From assembly GCF_037975245.1 (NCBI RefSeq), contig NC_092578.1, forward strand, positions 18,502,321-18,566,320: 64,000 nucleotides of DNA, read 5' to 3'. A model generated the notes under the pieces. The model did not search any database. It had not been told where the DNA came from and saw nothing but the letters and a program-made list of their open reading frames with translations. Below are positions 52,657-62,185 of the stretch, one piece after another. Both the position numbers and the translations under genes were made by a program. Each line of letters opens with the position of its first letter. Positions within the stretch are counted from its first letter, which is position 1. The stretch comes from Apostichopus japonicus (Eukaryota > Echinodermata > Holothuroidea > Aspidochirotida > Stichopodidae).

Positions 52657-53106
52657 GGTGAAATACATTATAAAATATGGCAATAAAATTTAAGTTAAAC
52701 CAGATTCTTTTAGGATAACATAATAAAAGCTTTCAAATATATTTTTACGGGTTATTTCGAGCTCAGATTTGGTTCAAAAATTTTTTTTTGAGGGGTGGGG
52801 GAGAGAGAGGGGCATTTCTATTACCGGAATAATAAAGGAAGCTTACTCATTAGACATTTTGTCGTTCGATTAAAAATTATACTTTACCCAATGCCAGGAT
52901 CCTATGTAACAAGATATATTAAGTACTAAGCAAAATAGAGGCCCTATTATCCATACCTTCGCTAGGACTTAGCCTCAGGAAACGTTTTTTTCATTGTGAT
53001 AGACATATTATGCATGCATATGAGGTGTGTTCTTTATTTTCAGAGAAATGCACTTTCCATATAGGATATGTACTTATAATTAAGCCTAACCGTGCTGAAA
53101 AGAGAT
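50171..53106. other. Gene-free intronic stretch with simple repeats
   Basis: It contains a (GTTTTT)-type tract near 51680-51718, a poly-T of about 18 at 52236-52254, and a TA/GTAT block at about 52605-52657. No gene-like frame was seen. Confidence 0.5.
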
Positions 53107-53471
53107 AGGAGATGGACATGTCATGCATATCCATGTAGCCTTACCTAGGAGATAGACATGTCATGCATATTCATGTGCCTTACCTAGGAGATAGACATGT
53201 CATGCATATTCATGTTAGCCTTACCTAGGAGATAGACATGTCATGCATATTCATGTTAGCCTTACCTTGGAGATTGACATGTCATGCATATTTATCTAAG
53301 CCTTACCTAGGAGATAGACATGTCATGCATATTCATGTAAGCCTTACCTAGGAGATAGACATGTCATGCATATTCATGTAAGCCTTACCTAGGAGAGAGA
53401 CATGTCATGCATATTCATGTTAGCCTTACCTAGGAGATAGACATGTCATGCATATTCATGTTAGCCTTACC
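53107..53471. repeat. 41-bp minisatellite, 9 copies
   Basis: GACATGTCATGCATAT starts at 53114, 53155, 53194, 53235, 53276, 53317, 53358, 53399 and 53440. The period is 41 bp except one 39-bp step. Units read roughly GGAGATAGACATGTCATGCA then TATTCATGTTAGCCTTACCTA and are about 90-100% alike, so the expansion is young. Confidence 0.97.
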
Positions 53472-54674
53472 ATGCACATGCTAATGTCCTATAACTTCCA
53501 ACTCATATTTGGGGTAAACCGGTCCTGAACATGCAGAATATGTTTCCACATATGTTCTAAGAAATGCAATGCTAACCATTTTTTCTATGTTCTGGGCATA
53601 CAGTTAATGTCCTATCAAAGCACTTAAATATGCAATTGGTCACTTCCGGAGCACATTATCTACTTAACTTAATCAATAACAACAAAATCATGTAAATTTT
53701 GGTTTTATACTTTATCCCTCTCCCCTCCTCCTCCCACCTCCAAAGAAAAAGGAATGTTCATAAAAAAAAGAACAATCTCGTATCAAATCCTGGATTCACT
53801 TCAACATAGATCGGATTGTCGAATTACTCTTGGATTGGCGAATTGTTACTCAATTCTGGAAAAGTGGGGTTTTTCTTTTTTATCTTCAAAACATTTATCA
53901 TTATGACCGGAGGGAACGTACATTGTAAAAGTCGAGTCAGATTTGCCCTGACGAATCCCAATGTTCAGCACGACATTTAGAAAAGCCCGAGAAAGGTGTA
54001 ACTTAACACTTACGTTTACCTATGAACTTCCTGTTCACGATAATGTAAAGGGCAGCCGCACAGAAGCCCAAAACGATGATAACAGACAATTGCTGATCTC
54101 TTAGTAAAACAAAATAATGTAAAATGGTTTCTTAGGACTGAAAACGCTTCCCAATAACGAAGCTTGGATCAGTTTGATGGAGATTTATTTAACAATTCAT
54201 GTTATGTAATAAAGTCATTACATTCTATAGTTTTCTTTCATTAATCATTTACAATATCGATGTCATTATTACAACTTTATAATCGGACACAATGTTTTTC
54301 CTAGTAAAGTCAAACATATGATTTTACTATTTCTACTTGTTTGGAAAAATATTGTGATTTTACTAATAGTTCGTGAATTATAAAGTCAAGACATACCTTG
54401 AAAAATACAACAGCGTATTAATATCCAATAAGCGTGACACGTCATTCATACGTGTTTAATTAACCATTTCAATTATACCTTAAATCAGCCAATCATTGTT
54501 TCTACATGCAATCATCAGACAAGGCCGGTTTTCTGTATTGCTTTAAGTTGGCTAACATATGTTGACGATAAACACGTGTGTACATAACTATCCAATCTCT
54601 TTAATAAGAGAAATAAATTAGTAAACGATTTCCAATAGTAGTTTACGAACTTCTGTAAACATTTATATTTGTGT
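53472..54674. other. Gene-free intronic stretch
   Basis: Unique AT-rich sequence with a CT-rich tract near 53718-53740. No gene-like frame. Confidence 0.4.
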
Positions 54675-54900
54675 AAAAGTAAGTTGGCCTGACGTTTCGA
54701 TCCTAGCAGGATCTTCTTCAGAGGCTAAATGGCAAGCAACAGTAACAAAAGGTACAAAAACACGCACAGAAAACAGACAGGTTAATGAACATGGTGAACA
54801 CAAATAGATAGATGTAAGGGGATTAGTAGACAAGGGAATAGGGATGGAGAGAAGAAAGAAAGAAACCAACAGGGAAAGAGGAGAGGTAGGAGATAAACAG
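54675..54900 (-). mobile_element. Penelope-like element terminal fragment (tentative)
   Basis: Read on the minus strand it contains CTCTGAAGAAGATCCTGC followed by AGGATCGAAACGTCAGGC. This arrangement, a short inverted repeat GATCCT/AGGATC before GAAACGTC, is one I recall from terminal regions of Penelope-like retroelements in marine invertebrates. The adjoining pyrimidine-rich sequence to about 54900 probably belongs to the same fragment. No reverse transcriptase or GIY-YIG coding sequence remains. Confidence 0.45.
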
Positions 54901-55895
54901 TAGAGTTTTATGTTATTTTATTTTAACATTTATATTTATCATCTTATGTTTGTTTCGTAAATGGAGAAACCGTGACCCAAAGTTAGTTTTATACGTTCTA
55001 TAAAATGTACACACATGGATCTTTCACCGAAAGAAATGAATAACTAAGATACATAATACCAAAGTGACCTTCACCAATTACCGCGAGAATCAAACTAATT
55101 AGTCTATATACATAGAGATTATTACACTAATCTATATATTGCTATAGAATAAACAGTATTCATTTAGTGCTGAACACTTATATCGTTCAAAGCAGTTCCT
55201 TGAACATATAAGAAGGCGTAGATAAGTATATGGCAATAAATGCAGTAAATTATAGATCTAGTCCGTTGTGTTGTCCAAAATTGGGACACTCTGTTATCAC
55301 ACTTCTATATGAAATCCTGGTGAAACATAACAACTTGAGCCCCGAGGTTTCGCCCTACCATTGGTAACCAGATCCCAATCATACGAAACTTCTTACAAGA
55401 ATTTGCATGAGGTGGTCTCTAAAAACATGAAGACTTCAATAATTAAAATATCGTTCAAACAGCTGAGACGTGAACCCATGACTCTAATTAGCATTCTTGA
55501 AACCGATACCTTATGGAAAATTTTTAGACGTGGCGCATTCACAGTTTTCGAACCATAGGGTAGGTCACTACTTTACTCACTATTTTGTAGATATGATGTG
55601 TGTAGGTTACACGCCAACCTATACCTCGCACGCAGCGAGAAAATAACTCGCGGGAATGGTTTTTCCTCGTATAGCTTCGCACCTGGACATGCCAAAGGTA
55701 TTTTTTTGTTTGACACAGGAATGCAAGGCATGGCAACTAAAATTTGATGAGAAACAAACGATGATTTAAACGCGTACCATACACCGAGTAAAATCAATAA
55801 ACTAGACTTTATTATTCTTTATAACTCGTTTCAGCAATTCATTTTTGTGATTGAAGAGTACGATAGATATGTAGTATAAACCATATCATATATAT
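54901..55895. other. Gene-free intronic stretch
   Basis: Unique sequence. Open frames at 55361-55558 and 55539-55797 have no recognisable domain. Confidence 0.4.
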
Positions 55896-55996
55896 TCAGA
55901 TACATACATACATACAGATATAGATATATATGTATGTATATATATCTATGTGTGTGTATGGGTGTATGTATGCGTGTGTGTATGTATGTATGACCG
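55896..55996. repeat. Compound (TACA)n/(GATA)n/(TATG)n microsatellite
   Basis: Tetranucleotide runs ATACATACATACATACAGATATAG, split by TATATATGTATG and GTGTGTATG units, span about 100 bp. Confidence 0.85.
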
Positions 55997-56289
55997 CTAG
56001 AGCAGATGAAACGTCTCTCAAAAAAACTTACGATGAATTGCCTTAAGTGATGTCAGTAGGTTTATGGACCCCAGGTCCTACTAATCAAGAAAAAAGACTA
56101 TACCCGACTGTGATTTTTGAAATGGCATATCGAAGAGGTGCTTTCTGTTTCCATTAATCTCGTCAATGATACTTCTAGCGATCCGTTAACAACGCACAAA
56201 GCTAAGGGGTTCTGGGAGAGTTACAGGTTACATGAATGGAATGGAGAAAACATAAAAGCTATATGTCTACCCGCCTGAGTGGGTTTTAT

Positions 56290-57005
56290 ACTTTGACGAA
56301 TCAGTTAATGTTGAACATTACATTTATCAATGTCAATTCGAACAAGTTTTTCGTAACTCAAAGTCGTTTTCGTAACTTATGTTTCACACAGCTATAAGGA
56401 AACTGGTTAGTTTATATGTTAGTTAACCTTACATTTATCAATGTCAGTTCGAACAAATGTTTCGTAACTTACAGTTTGTTTCGTAACTTACAGTTTGTCA
56501 TATAAACTAACCAGTTTCTCACAGCTATAAAGAAACTGGTTAGTCTATATGATAGTTAACATTACATTTATCAATGTCAGTTCTCACAAATGTTTCGTAG
56601 CTAACAGTTTGTAACGTAACTTACAGCTTGTTTCGTAACTTACAGTTTGTTTTGTAAGATACAGTTTGTTTCGTAACTTACAGTTTCTCATAGCTTAGAG
56701 GAGATTGGTTAGTTATATGATAGTTAACCTAAGATTAGCACTGTCAGTTCGAACATATGTTTGATAACTTACAGTTTGTTTCGTAAATTACAGTTTATTT
56801 CCTATCTTAAAGTTTGTTCCGTAACTTACCGTTTATTTAGTAACTTACAGTTTCTCATAGCTAAAAGGAGTCTGGTTAGTTCATATGATACTAAACATTG
56901 CATTTATAAATGTCAGTTCGAACAAATGTTTCGTAACTTACAGTTCGTTTCTTAACTTATCGTTTGTTTCCCATAGCTAACAAGAAACTGGTTAGTTATA
57001 TGTTA
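56290..57005. repeat. Nested tandem repeat, 5 copies of 113-169 bp
   Basis: GTTAACNTTACATTTATCAATGTCAGTTCGAAC-like segments recur at about 56308, 56422, 56553, 56722 and 56891. Each is followed by a variable number of 20-bp sub-repeats (TTTCGTAACTTACAGTTTGT) and then by CTCATAGCTAAAAGGAAACTGGTTAGTTATATG. Differences in unit length come from the sub-repeat number. Confidence 0.9.
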
Positions 57006-57099
57006 TTACAGTTATTGGTATAGACACTGTAGTATTAATTGATTATAAATATGGTTAGGGTTTTTACCTATAACATTAATGTTGGTTTAAAGTGTCGCC

Positions 57100-57348
57100 A
57101 TGTTTTCCTGCCATGTACTCTGCATACGTCATGTCTTGTCGTTTGGTGCGCTGTTACCCTCAAAAGTGTGGTTAACTTCAAAAGGAAAATCGGGTCGAAA
57201 TTCTTGTGGAGCCCATGTAATATATAATTTATTGCAACTATATGAATCATTCATTAACGTACAAACTGGCCAACATGTCTTGGTATTGAATGAGTGGCCC
57301 ATAGATGAAGCACAGGTGCAGATAATGAAAAGAGTTAAGAATTTCTAA
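57100..57348 (+). other. Unrecognised 82-codon open frame
   Basis: An uninterrupted frame in intronic sequence whose second half (NSCGAHVIYNLLQLYESF then NEWPIDEAQVQIMKRVKNF) is more protein-like than other frames nearby. The SCG followed by hydrophobic residues is loosely like the catalytic cysteine region of Ulp1-type peptidases, which occur in some transposons. This is a weak resemblance only. It could equally be a chance frame. Confidence 0.2.
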
Positions 57349-58629
57349 TTTTGTGAAGTGATGGTTCTAGAAACAGAATAAAATTTGTGTTGATTTTAAG
57401 TTCTTTACTTAACCTGTATATTACATACTGGTAACTAACATTGATAAAGTAACATTAATGTCACCACTCAAAATGATATGTGAGTTATATCATCCTGTGA
57501 ATACAAATATTATAACATGTCAAATTTGGACAATGGCTCGGGCAATATAAGTTAAATTATTATGCCCCCTAAAAAATCGTTCATCCATTTCGTCGGATTT
57601 CAATTTCACTATTGATCTAACTAGTTATTTCATTCTTAAGGAACATATTACGCAGTCTGTCAAATTTGTGGGAGGGGGGGGGGGGCTAATAGCTAAATTT
57701 TTGTCATATATTGATTGATGGAAAAATTATCATGTTCTAAAATTTGAATATTATTTTGTAAATATAGCAGGAGAGAAAACATTAATCGACAAATGAAGGT
57801 ACCTCATGAACAGTAAGAATGAGTAAACATCAGAGAAATATGAGATGACATTAAATATATTAAAAGCATTATTGAATTATTCAGCCTAATGTTTTTTGGG
57901 GGAATTATTAAGTTATTGTCTAAAAAAGACTGGAGCACAAAAAAAAAACGGAAGTTTGATATCAAGTAAGTAAGTACGGCAAGCACTTAACTGTTATAAA
58001 ATGAGACAGTTGTCGCTCACACACATATTCCTAATCGAATTCAAGTCCAATTGCTGCATACAGATTCGGAGACAAACCATTTGTGTGATTACTTGAACGA
58101 AAAAAAGACGTAATGTAGCTGCCAAATGCTATATGCGTAAAGCCTAGTAATGTCATACACATACTTGATCACGCTAAGCGAAGCAAAATATGTTAAGGCC
58201 TTAGAAAACAAAAATCATGTTACTTCATCACAATCAAACCAGAGACCATGAAATTAAGTGACAACAAGGTTTTTGAACATTACAAAGTTTATTAAGATGA
58301 TTTTATTATTTTATTGGGGGGGGTGGGCCTGGCTCGTAACTGAATCTTTAATATGGGAATAAGGTGGAAAGGTGTCCTGGTCCCCTCTTCTGAAGTTTTC
58401 TTTAGCACTAACCATTGCCTGCAACCAAAGCAAGTATGGGGGGGGGGGGGGCTAGAACGCTTCTGCGCCGCTCCAGGATGCCTTACATTTTGGTGATGTC
58501 TTCTGATAGACCGTTATTTCGGTATGTTACGATAGATGCCTTATGGGTCCCCTCTTCAGAGAAATCCGCCTCTAAGAAGAGACAAATGGTTATACACGAA
58601 TGCACACAAGCTTTAGTTTTGGCTTGGTT
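57349..58629. other. Gene-free intronic stretch
   Basis: Unique AT-rich sequence with poly-G tracts at about 57674-57685 and 58438-58451. Confidence 0.4.
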
Positions 58630-58917
58630 AAAAATTCCTACACAATGTATTATAGAATGGCAAACAGACCTACCTACCCCCCCCCCTACATTCGTTCACA
58701 CCACCCTGTACAGCTTCAAGTCCCGTTGTCTCGCATGAAGACCTGTTGCAGTTACAGCTTCCAACACACAGCCCTTGCTAGTGGAACTCCCTTTCTTGCT
58801 CGAACATTTAAAGCGTGGCATTTAACCTTTTTCTATTTTCTAAGTTTTATTTAATTTATCATTTCAACTTGGCACTTGTAAAAAGCGCGTTGAGCATTGG
58901 GCATAATTCCACAAATA
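58630..58917 (+). mobile_element. LINE 3' end fragment (degenerate)
   Basis: The frame from about 58680 encodes QVPLSRMKTCCSYSFQHTAL and then WN/SGTPF-like residues ending TFKAWHLTFF. This follows the typical C-terminal pattern of non-LTR retrotransposon ORF2 (arg-thr rich, then a FS..AP..WNSLP-like block, then FK..LKT.LF). It is followed by a non-coding tail with TTGTAAAAAGCGCGTTGAGCA, the kind of 3' end I associate with L2/CR1-like elements. No reverse transcriptase core is present. It is dead and 5'-truncated. Confidence 0.5.
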
Positions 58918-60345
58918 AAGGTTTTCATGATCAAATTCTCGTTGAATCCGATTCCGTTCTCAACATTTCGACTCCCATGATCGTACTTTTTCATCAGAAT
59001 TAACCTAACCTCATGCCAACAGCAACTTTGAAAATTCCCACAAAATCGAAAATTTGTTGATTGTAGGAGTTTATTATTATTATCTAAATCCCGTCGATTA
59101 ATTTAATAAAGTCAAATTGACTCAATCTGTTGCTTCAAGAAGTTCAGTGCGAAGGAATTAAGGCTCAAATTTGGGGGACAAAGTCAGACTCGAACTAAAG
59201 CTGTCTTGACTGATTTCCTTTCTGTTACATAGCTACAGTCGTAGGAGAGACATGGGGCCTCATTCAATCAAAGAAAACCATAAGACAATATAAGCAAATT
59301 CTGTTTTGTTTAAAAACAAGATTCTTGTGAAGAACAAAAACTTCGAGGTAACGTTGCCGGTTACGCAGCGCGCTGTGGAACTTAACTAACCTATGTAACA
59401 GAAAATACATAATCCTTAGGGACAGAATGTTCACGAGCGTTTAAATATCTGTTCATTCATTTTCTGGCTAACGATATTAAATTAGGATTGCGCTATTGGC
59501 TAAGCGTTATAGATAGAGCTTAGTTTATCCCAGGTCCCTTTAAACACCTAATTTACTACGATATAACTTTCTACTAGTTTGGTCCGGGATGATAAACGTT
59601 ATTCGATCGAGAAATTGCTTCATCGTTACCTGTTTGTTCTTCCTGGATTATATTCTTTCTGTGAAATATATGACTCAGTTGAATGGATATGAAGAATTAA
59701 GCTATTCCTTTTTCTCAATGTCATTTCGCTCCGAATCTTACTTCCTTGTTGTATCTATAGTTTTTAGTTCGTACTAACCCGTATTACTTACTTTCAGGAT
59801 GTTATTTGTGATATGACAACTATAACTGAAGGTTGTTCGTGTATGTATGCATTGAACCTCTACCAATAGCTAAAAGAAAAACGAAAACATGACGTGCAAA
59901 AACAAGTTATTATGAAAGCACGAACCCAAATTGATGTGAGGCCAGCAAATTTTACTTTTTGAGTAAACTTCCATCAAAGTCTTTCATGTAAACTGCTTCA
60001 GTGATTGTCGATTCGTGTCCCAATCACAATACAAATGTGTTCAACGGTTATTAACTTTTTATGTTTGGTTGACGTTAATTGGATCCCAGTAGGTCATTTG
60101 TTTGGATGATAAAAGAAGCTCAATGTCCCAATAGGCAACATATCAGATCGTAAGTTTCTCATTTCCTGCTACATTTGATTTGATAGAAAACATCGTGAAT
60201 GAATTGATTTCAAATCGTGTACCACATATTGATAATTATACATATATATATATAGTTTTGTAAATATATATATATATTTCTTAATTATTTTCTCACCCTT
60301 CTCTTTTGTTCAATTTTACCTGTTTAAATGTTGTTGTTTTTGCTT
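58918..60345. other. Gene-free intronic stretch before exon 2
   Basis: Unique AT-rich DNA with TA runs near 60240-60278. The branch-point region and pyrimidine tract of the exon 2 acceptor begin near 60330. Confidence 0.45.
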
Positions 60346-60360
60346 CTTTTTGCGTTTAAG

Positions 60361-60496
60361 GCGGCAGCCCAAGCAACTTGCCTGACATTGACCGCTATGA
60401 GCGTTGACCGGTATCAGGCGATAGTACGGCCACTAAAATCAATGCAGAACCGCTCCACGAAGATGGTTTCCGTCATCATCATCATTATTTGGATAT
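60361..60496 (+). CDS. Kisspeptin receptor-like GPCR, second coding exon
   Basis: A 136-bp exon, residues 123-167 plus one base, preceded by a pyrimidine-rich acceptor (TTGTTTTTGCTTCTTTTTGC to TTTAAG) and followed by donor GTGAGT. It completes TM3 (AAAQATCLTLTAMSV), carries the DRY motif at 138-140 (SVDRYQAIVRPL), and encodes intracellular loop 2 and the start of TM4 with the conserved Trp (W166, IIIIWI). QATC.TLTAMSVDR is highly characteristic of the kisspeptin/galanin/allatostatin-A receptor group. It ends in phase 1, so TM4-TM7 and the C-terminus must come from exons to the right of the window. An in-frame ATG at 60328 lies in the intron and is not a start. Confidence 0.92.
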
Positions 60497-61536
60497 GTGA
60501 GTATATATTATTGCACTATTTGTATAAATCAATAAAATCAATGTAAATTTGCCATAAGCATGTACAAATGAATCCATGTTCCAAGTGCTCTATTCTTCTT
60601 TTACTTTTTATTTTACTTTTTCTTGTTTACGTTGTGTCTTCCTCCTACTACGAGTAGATCGTACAATGTGCTGCTAGTGCAGTTTAGTTGAATGACTCCA
60701 TATACATCTTGTATCTCCTCACGGTGTGGGTGTTCCAGATAATTAAAACAGCATAAAGTGTTCAATTTAATGTTGCATGCCAGTCAATGTATTTGCATGG
60801 GACTCTTGTATGGGACTCTCTCAAAACAGTGAGGTACAAATTCCTACAATGCATGGTTTGAATCAATAGAGTCCCAGCGGTTAATTGAAATTAATGTAGG
60901 ACATTTAATGGAGTATGAATTTTCCGAAATGTCAAACGACAAACCAAGTATGTTTGCTAACATTTCCGACTGTTGTTTCTTCAACTGTCGACCGAACCTA
61001 ATTGTTTTTTGTGGATATTGGGACGTGACGATATAAAAGTTGTCGGAAGCCTAGAAGTGATATAAAATGCCAATCAAATAACATGGTTTTTGTTACCTTC
61101 GAGTGTCATATTTGTAAGGTTATTGGTAATGAGTTTTTTAAATGGATTAATTTCATTGCTGAATATTTATGTGGCTTGATCATACAATGGGTTATCTAGA
61201 CCTGGGTCCATAAATTATGATCGGATCATATTACAATATTAGAAGACCTATATCAAGATAAAGATCAACAGGGGCCCGGATCCAGGACTTTAAAAAGGAG
61301 AGGGTGTGGTCCTGAGGTCCATGCAGCCGACTCCCATGTACAGGGTTCTGGTTTTACACTCACAAAAAATTTAGATCTTAAATGGTGCGATCTTGATACA
61401 TATGCTGGCATTGGAATAATGTTAGAATTGGGTCTACACCCAATGTTGTGCTAAGAATGACTTTCAGGTTTGTGTGTGTGTGGGGGGGGGGGGGGTGGTG
61501 GTGAAAATGTGGTTACCTTTGTCCTGATCATGTTAA
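60497..61536. other. Start of the next intron
   Basis: It begins GTGAGTATAT. No phase-1 acceptor followed by TM4/TM5-like sequence was found here. A diverged single unit of the downstream minisatellite is visible at about 61190-61260 (TATCTAGACCTGGGTCC then ATTATGATCGGATCAT). A G-run lies at 61482-61495 after a GT run. Confidence 0.5.
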
Positions 61537-62185
61537 GAGCTATCTAGAACGAGGTCCGTTATAGCTATGATCTGATCATCCTAAGAGCTATCTAAAACTT
61601 GGTCCGTTGGCTATGATCTGATCATTATAAGAGCTATCATGAACTAGGTCCGTTATAGCTATGATCTGATCATCTAAGAGCTATCTAGAACGAGGTCCAT
61701 TATAGCTATGATTTGATCATCCTAAGAGCTATTTTGACCTTGGTCCGTTAGCTATGATCTGATCATCTAAGAGCTATCTTGACCTTGGTCCGTTAGCTAT
61801 GATATGATCATTCTAAGAGCTATCTATATAGAACTAGGTCCGTTATAGCTATGATCTGATCATTCTAAGAGCTATCATTAACTAGGTCCGTTACAGCTAT
61901 TATCTGATCCTCCTAAGAGCTATCTTGACCTTGGTCCGTTAGCTATGATCTGATTGATCATTCTAAGAGCTATCTAGGACTAGGTCCGTTACAGCTATAA
62001 TCTGATCATTCTTAGAGCTATCTAGAACTAGGTCCGTAATAGCTATGATCTGATGATTCTAAGAGCTATCATGAACTAGGTCCGTTACAGCTATGATCTG
62101 ATCATTCTATAGGAGCTATGTAGAATAGTTCCGTCAGTTATAATTTGATACTACAAAGATCTATTTAGAACTAGGTCCGTTCACT
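61537..62185. repeat. ~48-bp minisatellite, about 14 units
   Basis: GAGCTATC(T/A) starts near 61537, 61585, 61631, 61678, 61726, 61771, 61817, 61869, 61917, 61967, 62015, 62063, 62113 and (degenerate) 62157, at 45-52 bp steps. The consensus runs GAGCTATCTAGAACTAGGTC then CGTTATAGCTATGATCTGAT and CATTCTAA. It lies in the intron after exon 2. Confidence 0.95.

Larger units (their letters stand above)
42629..60360 (+). other. 17.7-kb intron of the receptor gene
   Basis: It begins GTAAGTATGA and ends TTTTTGCGTTTAAG. The phase-0 junction joins ...FFMMH to AAAQATC..., which aligns without gap to the TM3 region of kisspeptin receptors. It is filled with mobile-element fragments and minisatellites. 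None of the open frames inside it looks like another receptor exon. Confidence 0.8.

Noticed and set aside
60328-60360. In-frame ATG just upstream of exon 2
   Set aside because: It is inside the pyrimidine-rich acceptor tract; the upstream exon joins at 60361 and supplies TM1-TM3.
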